Positions 33,892-45,853 of a stretch of DNA of 64,000 bases are shown here, in pieces; the stretch's first letter is position 1; every line of letters starts with the position of its first letter. The notes below the pieces were generated by a model. That model saw only the letters and a program-made list of their open reading frames with translations. It was not told where the DNA came from and did no database searches. Both the position numbers and the translations under genes were made by a program. The DNA lies in NCBI GenBank assembly GCA_027924585.1, contig BSBM01000199.1, positions 13,396,501 through 13,460,500 on the forward strand. Reading direction: 5' to 3'. The DNA comes from Larix kaempferi. Lineage: Eukaryota; Streptophyta; Pinopsida; Pinales; Pinaceae.

Positions 33892-34495
33892 TGATCCAAA
33901 TTTAAGTGAGAATGAAATGAAAGAGCATATATATAACCACAAACATAGATATATTGCAAGGAACAAATTGATATAGTAAACTTAGATTCTATTAAATGAA
34001 TGAAACATAACATACTATAAAATAAAATAAACTAGAATGGTGGTAGCTTTATCTCTGAGAAGAGATGTGGCGACTAAGATCATTTGTGACAAGATGATTA
34101 CAAAAGGAGGATTAAGGCCCTTTTTATCATAATAATGAAGGAAAAAACCCTAAACCGATCCAAAAACCTAACCCTAGTAGATCAATCGTAAAAAGGTTTG
34201 CGGGTCTCAAGATGGTTAGTGGATGTGTCAACTTCCTGGGGCATAACTTTTGTATATGATCTCCATTTAGGGTGCTCAGTAGCCCGTTGGAAAGGTATAG
34301 AAAATAAGTACACATTTCCCCTGTCTAGAATTCCTTTGGCTATGTTTGGACCATATTCTTCCCAAAAAATGTCATTTAGGGCCTCAAACGGCCCCATAAG
34401 TTTTGGACACGAAAATCCATAACAAAATTGCCAAACTAGAAAAATTGTTTTGAGCCAATGGAATAGGTGGGTGACCAACGATATCCATATGGACA
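33892..34495 (-). repeat. 3' LTR of the gypsy element (604 bp)
   Basis: In plus coordinates it begins TGATCCAAATTTAAG and ends ATATGGACA. It has only a short ACACA where the other LTR has the long AC run. Confidence 0.92.
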
Positions 34496-34496
34496 A

Positions 34497-34506
34497 TCCT
34501 CTTTGC
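34497..34506 (-). other. Polypurine tract of the gypsy element
   Basis: GCAAAGAGGA on the minus strand lies between the pol stop codon (34507-34509) and the LTR. Confidence 0.75.
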
Positions 34507-35042
34507 TCAGGAATAAATGGTATCCATTGTGTTAAGTTCCCACATTATATGGGGAAACTTCTGCTAAACTTGACTCCCGATGAGCGAATTGCCTTGATGG
34601 AGAAATTTCCTTGCTTTGATAACTCGATAGAGCTGAATATGCTGTTGGCGAGTGCTCTTCATCTGTGTATCCATCATCCGATCAACTATAGATTTGATCC
34701 AAATAGTCAATGTTTATTTTTGATGGTTCCAACTGCTCTACTACCTTTGACTCTTTCCAACAATGGTGGGAAATAGGGGCAAAGGAGATCCACATTAAAT
34801 ATTAGGTGCATGCTAATAAAGGGAGGAATTCTTAATTCAAACACATTCTAATTGACTACCTTGGTGATGGTGTACAACTCATATCAAAGTGACCGAAGCT
34901 TAGGATGAGGTCCCGTGAGCTGCTCTTTCTGCAAATGCAACCAAACCTTATCACCCACCTGAAATTTGTGCGAAACTTGATGCTAGTCATGTCACTGCTT
35001 GTACTTGGCATTGGTTGTCTCCAGAATGTCATGGAATTGTTG
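34507..35042 (-). pseudogene. Gypsy integrase C-terminal region and pol end
   Basis: The minus strand ends ELNTMDTIYS-stop at 34507, preceded by STRQQHIQLYRVIKA near 34640 and traces of the C-terminal barrel (VGDKVW-like) around 34930-34970. Stops interrupt it. Confidence 0.7.
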
Positions 35043-35684
35043 TCAGATGTTTTGAATTCGTTTAAAAAATTGAGTGGCCTTTTCTACCTCGATGTGAGCA
35101 TGGATAGATTCCTCTTGTGTTGAGGAAATGGGCAGAGCTACATCAATTGGCACCAATGGTTGGAATCCCAAGAAAAATTGGAAACAGATGTGTTTAGTAG
35201 AGATATGAATGGATCTATTGTAGCTATGTTGAATATATGGAAGTCTCTCATCCCATGTGCAAGTATGTTTAGAATCATACATCCTCAAAATATGCACAAT
35301 CATCCCAATGACTACCTCTATCTGTCCATCAGTTTCGGGGTGGAAGGTAGTTGATTGGGTGAGTTTGGTTTCCATTAGTGACCATAGGCTAGAATAGAAC
35401 ATGCTCAAGAATCTACTGGCCCAATATGAAATGATAGTTTGTATACAAAAATGAACATTAACACATTCAAAGAAGAGCTTAGGAGTGGCTTTAGTGGTGA
35501 TGCTCGTCTTGCAAACTATGAGAATGGCCATCTTAGAGAAGTGATCCACGACCACAAACACATAATCATTACCATGCTTTGTTGAAGGTAGTCCTGAAAT
35601 ATAGTCCATGGAGATGGACTCCCAAGGCCCATTGGGAGTATGCAAAGGGGTGTACAATACTTTCTTCTTAATGGTAGGTTTCAC
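35043..35684 (-). pseudogene. Gypsy integrase core, open but catalytically altered
   Basis: A 213-codon open frame on the minus strand covers the integrase core. The first Asp is at residue 27 (SMDYISGLPSTKHGNDYVFV) and the third site is HPETDGQIEVV. The second catalytic Asp, normally in SDRDSRF, is replaced: residues 86-92 read SYWASRF. The frame is preceded by linker sequence with stops. Confidence 0.85.
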
Positions 35685-36053
35685 GGTGGCGCATGAAAGG
35701 CATGATTTGATATACCTGTTGATGTCTTGTTGGAGCTTCGACTAGTAAAAATACTTATGCAATATCGTTACGGTCTTTTCTACGAAAAAGTACCCTGCCA
35801 CTCGACTATAATGCACTTCCCAAATCATCTTCTCACGCTCACTTGAAGGAGCACAGAGATGGCCTAGATGGCATAACAATCCTTCCTAGAGATGAAAATT
35901 TTCCTCTGGTGTGACAGCAGATAATGCTCGGTAGGTGGAAGAAAACTTGGGATCATTGTTATATAGTTGAGACTAACCGAAGGTCTCATGGCCACAAGAG
36001 TTCAACACCATAGTCATGGCTACCAGTGGAGATCAACTGAGGCAATCAACAAC

Positions 36054-36640
36054 TCAATTGGTGCTTCCCTTATTATACTTGATGTTCAGGTGGAATTCCT
36101 GCAAGAACGTGGACCACTTTTGGTGGTGATCATTCTGCAACTTCCCTTTTGTTTGCATGAATTGCAGGGGCTTGCGATCAATGCGAATGTCTGTCTCTTT
36201 GCCAAGAATATAATGCTTCCATTGGAAGCAATCTTGGACAACATAAAACATTTCCTTGTCATAGATGGGATATTTTTGGATTACAACTGACAGTGTCTCA
36301 CTATGATATTCCACTAGATGGCCATGCTAAGTGAGGAAAACACCAATAGCATAGTTCGATTCAACATCTGTCTCAATTTGAAAGGGCTGTTGCAAATCTG
36401 GTAAGGTAAGGATGGGTGCCGAACTTAAGTGTTGCTTTAGCTTCTAAAATGCTTGCTGTTGTGACTTGGCACAAAAAAAATTGGAATTAGGCCCTCCTTT
36501 GGTCACTATCTATGGGGCCGAGCAATACGAGAGAATAATAACACAAATCTGCTATAGAAGTTAGCAAGGCCTAGGAAGTTGCGAAGCTCTGTGAGAATCA
36601 TCGGGGTTAGACAGTCTTGAATGGCTTGTATATTGGATGT
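36054..36640 (-). pseudogene. Gypsy RNase H
   Basis: YPIYDKEMFYVVQDCFQWKH is at about 36230-36270, and DIRIDRKPLQFMQTKGKLQN continues to the conserved FHLNIKYNKGSTN near 36060. The beginning of the domain above 36314 is in broken frames. Confidence 0.8.
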
Positions 36641-36682
36641 ATCCACATGCACACCATGGCAATCCATGATGTATACCAGATA

Positions 36683-37330
36683 CTAAATTATCTCCATACC
36701 AAATGAGCACTTATCTAGATTGGCATATAACTTGTGTTGTTGCAGGGTGTTGAGGACCTGTTGAATATGCTTCAAATGTTCTTCCCACATTCTGCTGTAG
36801 ATGAGGATGTTATCTAGATATATGACCACAAGAGAATTGGTGAATGGATGGAGAATATCATCCATCATCCTCATGAAAGTTGTTGGAGTGTTAGTAAATC
36901 TGAAAGGCATGACCAACCACTCTAAAATGCCTTCCTGATATTTGAAGGTGATATTCCAAACATTGATCGGCTCAATTGGTATTTGATGATAGCCAAAATT
37001 TAGATCAATCTTACTAAAATAATTGGAACCCTTGAGTTGGTCAAGAAGGTCATCGATCCGAGGAATATGATACTAGTTCCAGGATGTTATTTTTTTTATA
37101 GCTCTGTAATCAATACATAGTTTCCAAGTCCCATCGTTTTTCTGCACCAACATAATTGGACTACCTTAAGGTGAGGAGCTCAGTTGGATGTGCCACTTTT
37201 GGATTAATTCTTGAATCTACCGCTTTATTTCTTCATTTTCCATGAGGTAATGCCTGTATACTGTCCCATTAGGTAGAGGCATTCCAAGTTTCAAATCAAT
37301 TGAGTGTTTGACTTGGTAATGTAATGGCAC
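36683..37330 (-). pseudogene. Gypsy reverse transcriptase with YLDN active site
   Basis: Broken frames from about 37200 to 36930 hold the fingers. The open piece at 36683-36916 reads MVMPFRFTNTPTTFMRMMDD, then the active-site box YLDN at 36809-36820, where YLDD is expected. The last Asp codon is AAC at 36809-36811, one transition from GAC. Confidence 0.87.
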
Positions 37331-37381
37331 CTTGACATGTGTAGTGAATATGTCTCTTTGTTCTTTCATGACCTTGTCCAC

Positions 37382-38083
37382 CTAATTCTGTTGTATAGAG
37401 AGACTCTGCTTGGAGGTAGTGTATGCTGCTGTGATATTTTGTTCACCTTCATAGTGAATCATGAAGAGGATAATTTTCCTAGTTTGGGAGATTACCTTCT
37501 TGCATTTATTAGCTATGATGAGAGACACCACAGTAGGGGGGATTGCCTCTGGTATCCTGTAGAGTTGATTTCCCAAAGTAATAATGAAACTATGAGGTCT
37601 AGATTCATACACAACATGATGTTTCCACATATATGGTTGTCCTAAAAGATCATAAAAAATTTCGAGTGGGGATACATCACACATTACCTCATCTTTGAAG
37701 GGCTTGATGTCATAGGGTAGGCGAAATTCTTGATTGACATGTATGTAGTATCCCTGGTTGAGCCACTTAATGTTGCAAGGTTGCGGATGTGATGTTGTTG
37801 GAAACTTCAACCATTTGATGACCTATTTAAAAATTAAGTTCTTTTGGATTTCATTGCTAAGAATGAAATGTAGTGAAGTTCCCTTTACCCACATCTGCAA
37901 GCGAAAGAGGCACTCACATTCCTCTGGCTCCTTTGGATAGTCGGGCTGGATCTTTGTGGCAATGATGGTGATGCTGGATTTTGCGTCAATGATCCACTTA
38001 CCCATATCTATGAATACGATGCTGGGTTCTAAATTAGAGTCAGAACTTAGATCTGAATATGAAGCTTTGATCTCAGCCACCAA
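37382..38083 (-). pseudogene. Gypsy gag end, protease and linker
   Basis: A frame at 37823-38083 holds the nucleocapsid-protease linker and WVKGTSLHFILSNEIQKNLI. In relatives FIVDSGSQKNLIS is expected, so the catalytic Asp-Ser-Gly is gone. A second open frame, 37382-37810, carries the post-protease segment (KPFKDEVMCDVSPLEIFYDL) leading into reverse transcriptase. Confidence 0.8.
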
Positions 38084-38129
38084 TGACTTCTTTGATCAAC
38101 ATTCATCATTTTTGTGCCATGGGATCTTA

Positions 38130-39080
38130 TGGAACTCACACCATTTACCAGTTTCCTTTATTTTAGTGTTCCTCTTTTTTGCTTGTGGCTTGGATTGGTT
38201 GTCCTGGGGATGGTTGTTTTAACCCTATCCTTTGTTCTGCAAGATAGGGTTACCCTTTCCTTCCTTATGTGGCTGCTTCATAGGCCAAAACTCCTGCTTG
38301 AATTTTTTCTCGATATTTACAACATATCAATAAGCAACTCCTAGTGATAGGATGCCCAAAAATCCATTTCAGTTTGGATGTGCCTATGTAGTCCCCCATG
38401 GTATTTAAGAACCATATTATTCTTGGAATATTTGATACCTAACTTGGTGTGCAAGGCATGGAAGGCATTTGTGAACTTCAACATTGTTTTCTCCCTCTCT
38501 TGACGCATTATGGTCCATCTCGTGTACTGGTCGTCATAGTTTCCCATAGGGTAATATTGTTCCCTAACGAAATTTATAAAATATTCCCAAGTGGGATTGA
38601 AATCAAACATTCCACACTCGTATGTTAAGTTTTTCTCACAATAAGTTTCTCACCAATTTTTGACACAGGGGCTAACCTTAAGTAGCATAAAGGTGATCTT
38701 TTCCTTGTCGGAAAAACCATGGACAAAGAAATATCATTCTAGAAGACTCAACCATTTATATAGGGAATCATCATCTATATGAACTTCAAATAAAGGAATA
38801 TCAAAGTTAACTTGTACCTTGAAGGGCGTGGCTCCTTCGAAGTGACTACTTGATGATCCCTCCATTGTTGCTGGCATTCGTCGAAGTATTTGGGTGAAAT
38901 TGTCTTTCATCTTGTTCCTCTTTCACGCGAGGGATTCCTCGAGCAACAGCTTAATAGGATATGCTGCTCCATCATCTCTATTTTCCTCGGCCATGGGAGG
39001 TGGTTTGGTTCACTAAGGGCGGTATCTCTCAATCTCAACTATTTCAAGACCCAACTGTCTATATCTCGACCTTGTCGGGG
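38130..39080 (-). pseudogene. Gypsy gag
   Basis: RDIDSWVLK near 39070 and LSEPNHLPWPRK near 39010 are followed by the capsid-like gag domain at 38341-38610 (PTWEYFINFVREQYYPMGNY, then EFTNAFH-type LKFTNAFHALHTKLG). A nucleocapsid piece WCEFHKIPWHKNDEC lies near 38100-38140. Stops and frameshifts separate the parts. Confidence 0.8.
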
Positions 39081-39113
39081 AAATGAATGGAGAAATAATA
39101 AAAGAGCACACTT

Positions 39114-39124
39114 CTTTGATACCA
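39114..39124 (-). other. Primer-binding site TGGTATCAAAG
   Basis: On the minus strand it lies one base inside the 5' LTR end and is of initiator tRNA-Met type. Confidence 0.85.
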
Positions 39125-39125
39125 T

Positions 39126-39537
39126 TGATCCATATTTATGTGAGAACGAAATGAAATAGCATATCTAGAACCACATACATAGATATATTGCAAGGGACAT
39201 GGTGATATAGTAAAATCATGTTCTATTAAGTGAACGAAATAGAATATACAGGAAAATAAAAGCAGCTAGAATGGTGGTATATTTATCTCTAAGAAGAGAC
39301 GTGGTAGATGCACTCATTCATCACAAGATGATTACAAAAGGAGGTTGAAGGCCATTTTTATCACAATCATGAAGGGGTAAAACCTAAACATCCAAAAACC
39401 TAACCCTAGGAGATGAACCTTAAAAAGGTTTGCAGGCCCAAAGGTAGTTAGTTGATGTGTCAACTTCTGGGGGGCATAACCTTTGTATACGACTCCATTT
39501 AGGGTGCTCGATAGATTGTTGGAAAGGTCTATATGAT

Positions 39538-39587
<50 letters not shown>

Positions 39588-39734
39588 TTCCTTTGGATAT
39601 TTTTGGACTACAAAGTCACCAAAAAATATCATTTAGGGACTCAAAACAACCCCAAAAGTTCTGGACATGAAAATCCGTAAACAATTGCCGAACTGGAAAA
39701 ACTGTTTTGAGCCAGTGGATATCCATATGGATCA
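39126..39734 (-). repeat. 5' LTR of the gypsy element (609 bp)
   Basis: In plus coordinates it begins TGATCCATATTTATG and ends ATATGGATCA. It contains the AC microsatellite. Confidence 0.92.
39542..39584. repeat. AC microsatellite, about 21 units, inside the 5' LTR
   Basis: An uninterrupted run of AC dinucleotides. The matching position in the 3' LTR (about 34308-34313) has only GTACACA. Confidence 0.95.
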
Positions 39735-39739
39735 TCCAA
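39735..39739. repeat. Target-site duplication TCCAA (right)
   Basis: Pairs with 33887-33891. Confidence 0.9.
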
Positions 39740-40517
39740 ATATATATATGAATGAAAAGAGTCCAAGAATGACTATGCTTTCTAGTTAACTGGGTTAAAT
39801 TGGCTTGAGGAGGGTTGGATTTGTTGATTTTGCAGGTTAAAGTTGGGTGATAAGGAGTAGATCTGGAAATAGACAAAGTAGTATCTTGGATCAACCATTA
39901 GAAAAAGGTGCATACATCTCATCTCCCTAATATTTCCCTAGTTTAGGTTTTATTATTAGGGTTTCTATGTAGTGTGAATAAGAGTCTAATATGTGTGTAA
40001 ACATATTTGTTTATGTTAGTAACATCCTAAACAGTACGTTGGTTATCTCTCCCTAATCATAGGATCAAATCACTGAGGATAAACCAACCTCTGTAGGGCA
40101 TTGTTGCATGATTTTTCCATTTGTTTTTTGTGTTTCCATCTTTGATAGGATTAACCGTATCCTAGATTCCTTAAAATTACTAGAATTTTCAAAGTTTCTT
40201 GATTTTTTTTCTTTTTGGATATCCCTCTCTCAGGTGCCATTCTTGCTTTCCTGTAGTTATAGGTGCAAATGGTATGGGATATTAACACTTTCTAGTGTAA
40301 ACATGCATGAATGCTCATGCTTCTTCTTTTGAACATACACAAATTTACAGAGTTTTGAAGTTTTTTCACGATTTTGCCTTCTTTTCACTAAAAGACTTGG
40401 GCTGTTTCGATTATCTGAGCATAATAAAGGTTCTCTTCCCTGTCTAGAATAGTTTGGGTGGTCTTTGAGTGTGTTTTTCTTGATATTGAGTCAAAAGTTT
40501 GTGAAAATATTTCGGAG
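39740..40517. other. No gene recognised; left flank of the tandem array
   Basis: AT-rich sequence unlike the unit ends at the later junctions, which shows that the array (or its first LTR) starts at about 40518. Confidence 0.45.
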
Positions 40518-41469
40518 TGTTATTTGGTTCATTTTCTTTTCATTGTTTGCGAGTTTGATAAGACTTGAGTGTGAAAACCCAGAGCATAATCAAGCTGTTT
40601 TTGATCTGGGTTATCCTTGCTTGAAAGAAAAATTGACTTAAATAAACCTTCTCATCTAGTATACCTAGTAACCTGTTTAAGTCTAAGAGAAGTTGTTTGT
40701 CTAGTTTCTTCTTGAACTTGGTTGCATTTGTGGTTTAAGAGTCTAGAATTACAAGTTGTTTTCACCGAAGTGATGGGAATATCAATTCTAATTTTTTTGT
40801 TTGCATTAGATTAATTATTGTTTGAAGTTGCATTCTCATTGAAAGAAATTTTTTGCATCATAAAATTTTGCATTTAGTTTGTGAAACAAAAAGATTGGTT
40901 ATTTCATTTGCATTGAAATGATTGATTGCATGGTTTGAAAAGAACTTTATATTTCCTTTTAAAGAGTGTAAATGGGTGTTTTTGCATCATAATATCTTTA
41001 GTTGCACTTAATTTATTCTTCTTTTGAAAAGTTTTTAAAATTGCTATTTTTGAAAAGAAGAAGCATTAAAAAGGAACCTAGAAGATTTTTCTTTTCTAGA
41101 AACTCACCTAATAATTTAGGTTTTAGGGCCTTGGTGATAGGATTGGAGAGATAAATCCTCTAAGTCCACATAATACTGATATTATGAACAACTAGTGAGT
41201 GTCAAATCCATTAGTAGCGTGAAGTACTTGTCGGGAAATTTCCTCTAACATAGGCGTCAAGTGATAAGTAAATATATTCCAAGGGGGAAGATTATCCCCC
41301 GTTGCTTGGATTAGTGGGGTAATGCATGTTTGGGATTTGTTCAAGTGCAGAAAGTCCTTAGGGTGACACCACTACTCACTGATAGCTTTGGGTCTGGGAC
41401 TTGTGTCCTACGTTCCTTGCCTAGTTGCAAAATCTGTTTCCAACAATTGTTCCTCCCAATTACCAAGCA
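40518..41469 (+). repeat. Candidate LTR of unit 1
   Basis: It starts TGTTATTTGG at the unit boundary and would end CAAGCA, five bases before TGGCGACC, a possible primer-site remnant at 41475-41482. The other units read TGGCAACC there. The right end is uncertain; the left end is supported by loss of similarity to the preceding flank. Confidence 0.4.
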
Positions 41470-41874
41470 TGAAGTGGCGACCTTAGTTTCCTTTCCGAGG
41501 ATCCACCCAAATGACTGCATGGGGAACATATTGTGGTACTTGAGGAAGACGTAGAACCTGCATCTTATCTCCTTGGTAGGGTATTTACGAAGGTGAGTAC
41601 TTGCACCCTTGGAAATTGTTGCGTGAAGGTTAGCATAATTGTCTCCTTTGCACCTTTGTTGGTTGGACTTGGTCCTTAGTCATCCCATTCTTACCTATGT
41701 AAGGCCGTCATTATAGCTCTTCACTGATTAGAATTTTCTTTCAAATAGTCAATGCTCATTATTGAAAGAGTGAGTCTTTTTTGTGAGTATTTTCAGGAAC
41801 TCTTTAGCGTGTGTGGTTATTTTTTATTGTTCAAAGGTAACAAATTTATTCCTTTGTGTAGTTGGTAGGCCAAC

Positions 41875-44800
41875 ATGGTAAATAAACCTTTTCTTAGGTC
41901 TAGAAGGATTCAAAAAATTTCTCTTGAACACAGAGAGTTACCTACTCGAGGGAAAATATTGAATCACAATGATCCACCCCCATAGGGGCCAGAAGAACAG
42001 AACTAAGAACCTAAAACTGATCATGAAGAAGAAGAATATCACCCAAGGTATAATGAATTTGATAGATTATCTGAATAGAGATACCTTAGTGACTCCACAT
42101 GAATTTCAATAATACCCCAAGAAGTTCATCCCTCAAGTAGAAGAAAAGTAAGCTCCTAATGAGATAGAGTGTTTCACAAACCCAGGAGGGCAGTTGAACG
42201 TACCATAAAGTCCTAATTTTGTGCACAAATGACAATATGAGCTACATATCCCTAGACTTAATAATCCAGTATATGCGTGAGATAGAATGGAGAACACGGG
42301 GGAAGTACTTGTCAGTAGGGAGGTTATACCCCTATTCAGTTATATTGCTATAGGAGGATTAAACACAAATGTGTCATCCACAGTAGAATTTGGATGGTTT
42401 CCACCATCCTCCTTGGTGTCCACTAGAGGGGATACATATGTGTTGTAGGGAACTAACCCCTTCTCGTTTGGAATGGATTTTCCAGGTTTCCAACTAGTAC
42501 CTGCCAATATCCCTCCTATATCAATAACCACTATTTCTACCGGAATTAGTCCATCTATTCAGTTCCATGGTTTCCCACCCCATGCCTGACACATGTCCAT
42601 GCCCACCCCTTAAATAGTGATTGGAGTATTTCCTATCTTTAGGATATATCAGAGTAGCATGGGCTTCCAAGGGATTGGAGGCTTGAGTACTGGTTCTCCT
42701 TTACGAATTAATGTGCTGCACATTAATACGTTTGGTCCAGAAATAGGGGGAAATAGTGTTGGATTTCCATTGGGATACAATGTACACCAATGAATCATTA
42801 ATTCGTCTAGGGTAGGAGGGATGGACATGGTCAATAATATGAATGTTTGTGATCCTTAGGGAAACCAACTATTTATGGGAATGGGGGGATTACCCATAAG
42901 AACCACTATACCATTCATGTAGACTCAATTTGGTTAGAATCATAATTGTTGACAAAATAAGCAACTTTTCACCAATATTGGGAACCCTTCAAACCCAGTT
43001 CAGTATTTTTTCAACAGGAACCAATGGGAAGGTAATGCTCCTAGACCCTGGATTTATATGAAACAAACAAAATTTCCATTCTTGGCTACTTTGAATTTTC
43101 TAGATATGTCAAAGTTAACCAATGATCTGGTGTTTCACGATCCTAGTTGGCCACCATCCCTACAAAACTCCCATCAGACATCCCAAAGTCTGGGGGAAAT
43201 CCTAAAGAAGACCCAACAAACCATGTGATGACCTTCCATATATGGTGATCTTCAAACTCATTGATGGATGATTCCCGTAAATTGCGTTTCTTCCAAAGGA
43301 CCTTAATAGTGGTAGCGGTGAAATGGTACATTGAGTTACCATGAGCCTCTTTTCAAAACTTTAATGCGATTTCCATTGAATTCCTAAACCAATTCCAGTT
43401 ACCGGTCCGCTAAGAGACTAGCATAGAACTCCCGAATTTGTTTAGGAAAGATAAATATACTCATGTATTTGACCACATTCATGAATGGTGTAGGAGGCTT
43501 AGTTTGTTTAAAGCTCATATTCCTAACTAGTTCTTAACAGATTGGTTCATCAAGTCATTACAATCGTTCACTGTGAAATATGTGGCACTTTCAGGGGTAC
43601 ACATAAAAGAGCAGGCAATTATTAAGTCCCAACAACTGGATTTGGTTCATTCCCTATCAAGAATGCTATATGAGATATTTCCTATTGATCCTAGAGCATA
43701 TGTTAATCCTACTAAACCCATTCCCGGGCCACATACTGATGGCATGATAGGTTTAGTAGAAAATGCTACAACTCATCAAGGTGTCAATAACAAAAAACCT
43801 ACAATTATCCAAAACAACACCAAAAATCCCAAACCCAACCCTCCCTTGGATGTTATGTCAGAGCAAATGTCCAATTCTAAGGGCAATCAAAAACTTTGAG
43901 AGAAGAAAAATAAGAACAAGAAAAATGGGAATAAAGGGAATAATAACACAGGAAAGGATAACAACAAAAATAATAATGCTAGTGGGGGTAATAAGGGAAA
44001 AAGGAAGGCCATGATCCCATGCAAACCATGCACATAGGAACACTTGAATTACCTATGCCCAAAATTCTTAACAGATTCATTCATCAAGTCATTGGAATTG
44101 TTCATCGTGAAATATGTGGCACTTTCACTTTCAGGGGTACACATAAAAGAGCAAGCAATTATTAAGTCCCAACAACTGGATTTGGTTCATTCCCTATCTA
44201 GAATGCTATATGAGATATTTCCTATTGCCCCTAGAGCATATGTTGATCCCACTAAAGCCATTCCCGGGCCACATATTGATGGCATGATTGTTTTAGAATA
44301 AAATGCTACAACTCATCAAGGTGTCAATCAAAACACACCTACAACTATCCAAAACAACACCAAAAATCCCAAACCCAACCCTACCTTGGATTTGATGTCA
44401 GAGTAAGCGTCCAATTCCAAGGGAAACCAACAACTTTGAGGGAAAAAAAATAAGAACAAGAAAAATGGGAATAAAGGGACTAATAACACATGCAACAATA
44501 ACAACAAAAACAATAATGATACTGGCATTAAGAAGGGAAAAAGGAATGCCATGATCCCAAGCAAACCATGCACATAGGCCCAGTTGAATTACCTATGCCC
44601 CAAATTGAAGGCTACTTAATGATTGTTGGCACAACATGAATTTACCAAGCAACTCAAATTACTGACCAACATGTTCCCTCCATAGTAGTAGGATATGATT
44701 GCTACTACTAACCCAACCCTATGCCCATGTCTACAAGGGGAAAATCATGGTGCCTCCTCAAAAGGGGGAAATTTAGGACAAAAAAAAGTTGTCATGTGTC

Positions 44801-45485
44801 AAATGGAGATGAACCTCGAGAACATAGCTCAAAATTATGACTTTTCTACATTTGGATCCAAGGGAAAAGAAGTTACTGATTCTGAAACAACTAATCTATT
44901 GCACATAAAGAACGCAACAAATGACACTATTCCTAGGATACCAAAAGGTCTTCTAAAGAAGGGAAGGTACAACCCTAATGCGTGTGTTTCCTAGAATTAT
45001 ATCATAGTTTAATATCTAGCGCAAGATCCTTATGCAATGTCCACTCTCGAAGTCGTCCAGATTTGTCCTACTCAATGGAAAAATATGCTTTCAAATATAG
45101 GAGTTATGGATCATTTGGATAGTTAGGTAATGACATTCAATTTGGAAATCGGGAATCCATTTCAACCTCATCATGCAACTTTTCAAGTCCAAATATTGAC
45201 CGAAAAGTCAAACATCCTTTAAACTATTGTAGACAAGGGAGCATATACATGTGTAATGTCGTTATTTTGTTGGAAATCCATTGGCTGAGCTGAAGTTGTT
45301 CCACCAATAGCCATGTTGAAATCTTCTGATGGTCACTTGTTTTAGCGCCATGAAATCATCTCAACTCTCCCAATAGAGCTAGGGGAAAGACAACCAATGT
45401 GGAAGTGGAAATTGTTGATGCTCCACTAGACTACAATATGTTACTAGGTAGAAGTTGGAATCATGTCATGATGGACCAATAGCAT
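41875..45485 (+). pseudogene. Unit 1 gag-protease
   Basis: Gag starts at ATG 41875. The central gag reads FDHIHEWCRRLSLFKAHIPN near 43480 and then WFIKSL near 43545. An Asn/Lys-rich stretch precedes a knuckle CKPCT-stop-EHLNYLC near 44020-44055, where TAG replaces a probable Gln codon. The last third of gag is duplicated (see separate entry). Protease has IVDKGAYTCVMS near 45226 and DYNMLLGRSWNHVM near 45430, linked only through a frameshift. Stops AAC-TAA-GAA near 42003 and GAA-TAG-AGA near 42077 are early in gag. Confidence 0.8.
43531..44598 (+). repeat. Tandem duplication of the gag C-terminal region in unit 1, period 534 bp
   Basis: The block TTCTTAACAGATT at 43531 recurs at 44065, followed by parallel gag text ending in the knuckle and Asn/Lys tract. 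Copy A and copy B differ at several consistent positions, for example GGTTTAGTA versus GTTTTAGAA. Confidence 0.85.
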
Positions 45486-45853
45486 CTTCGTTATTTCATG
45501 TGATTAAATTTCCCCATAAAGGAAATTTTGTCACCATTGATCAATTATTGTTCTATAGAAGTGAGTGTTCTTAGAACATTGGGACAAATGTCCGCTTAGT
45601 AGGCCATTCCAAAAAGGACTGTGAAAATGTTGGTGCGGGAATTTATCCTACCCTAATGTGAACATTTAATTTTCCTCCACCCAACCAAGGTGACAATGAA
45701 ACCGCAATACATGCGATATCATCTGTCACTATTACTTCTATGAGTAAAGTATGTCAATTAAGAACATCCTATTTTGAAGAACCATGGATAATACCAAAAC
45801 CAACTTAAGGAACTAGGTGTAGGAGGGATGTGCTAGTTTTTTTTGTAGCCTAA

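Larger units (their letters stand above)
33892..39734 (-). mobile_element. Complete Ty3/gypsy retrotransposon, 5843 bp, minus strand
   Basis: Direct LTRs of 604 and 609 bp, TG..CA ends, a primer site next to the high LTR, a polypurine tract next to the low LTR and a perfect TCCAA target duplication define it exactly. The pol order is protease, reverse transcriptase, RNase H, integrase. It is inactive through stops and catalytic substitutions. Confidence 0.95.

Noticed and set aside
39542-39584. Regular short repeats considered as a CRISPR-like array, along with the gag duplications
   Set aside because: A simple dinucleotide run; the other repeats are directly adjacent without unique spacers, and the sequence is eukaryotic.
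39332-39632. Minus-strand frames containing a long Val-Cys run
   Set aside because: Translation of the AC microsatellite inside an LTR; no protein meaning.
41341-41529. 62-codon minus-strand frame open in all three array units (also 48662-48850, 55444-55632), with an open plus-strand frame opposite
   Set aside because: It lies across the LTR/leader boundary. Both strands are open and conserved equally, as expected from overall unit similarity; no motif seen. Kept only as a note in case transcripts are found.
44328-44573. Leu/Phe-rich minus-strand frames, also at 51110-51365 and 58492-58747, that look like membrane proteins
   Set aside because: They are antisense to the Asn/Lys-rich gag segment (AAT/AAC/AAA codons read as hydrophobic residues in reverse).
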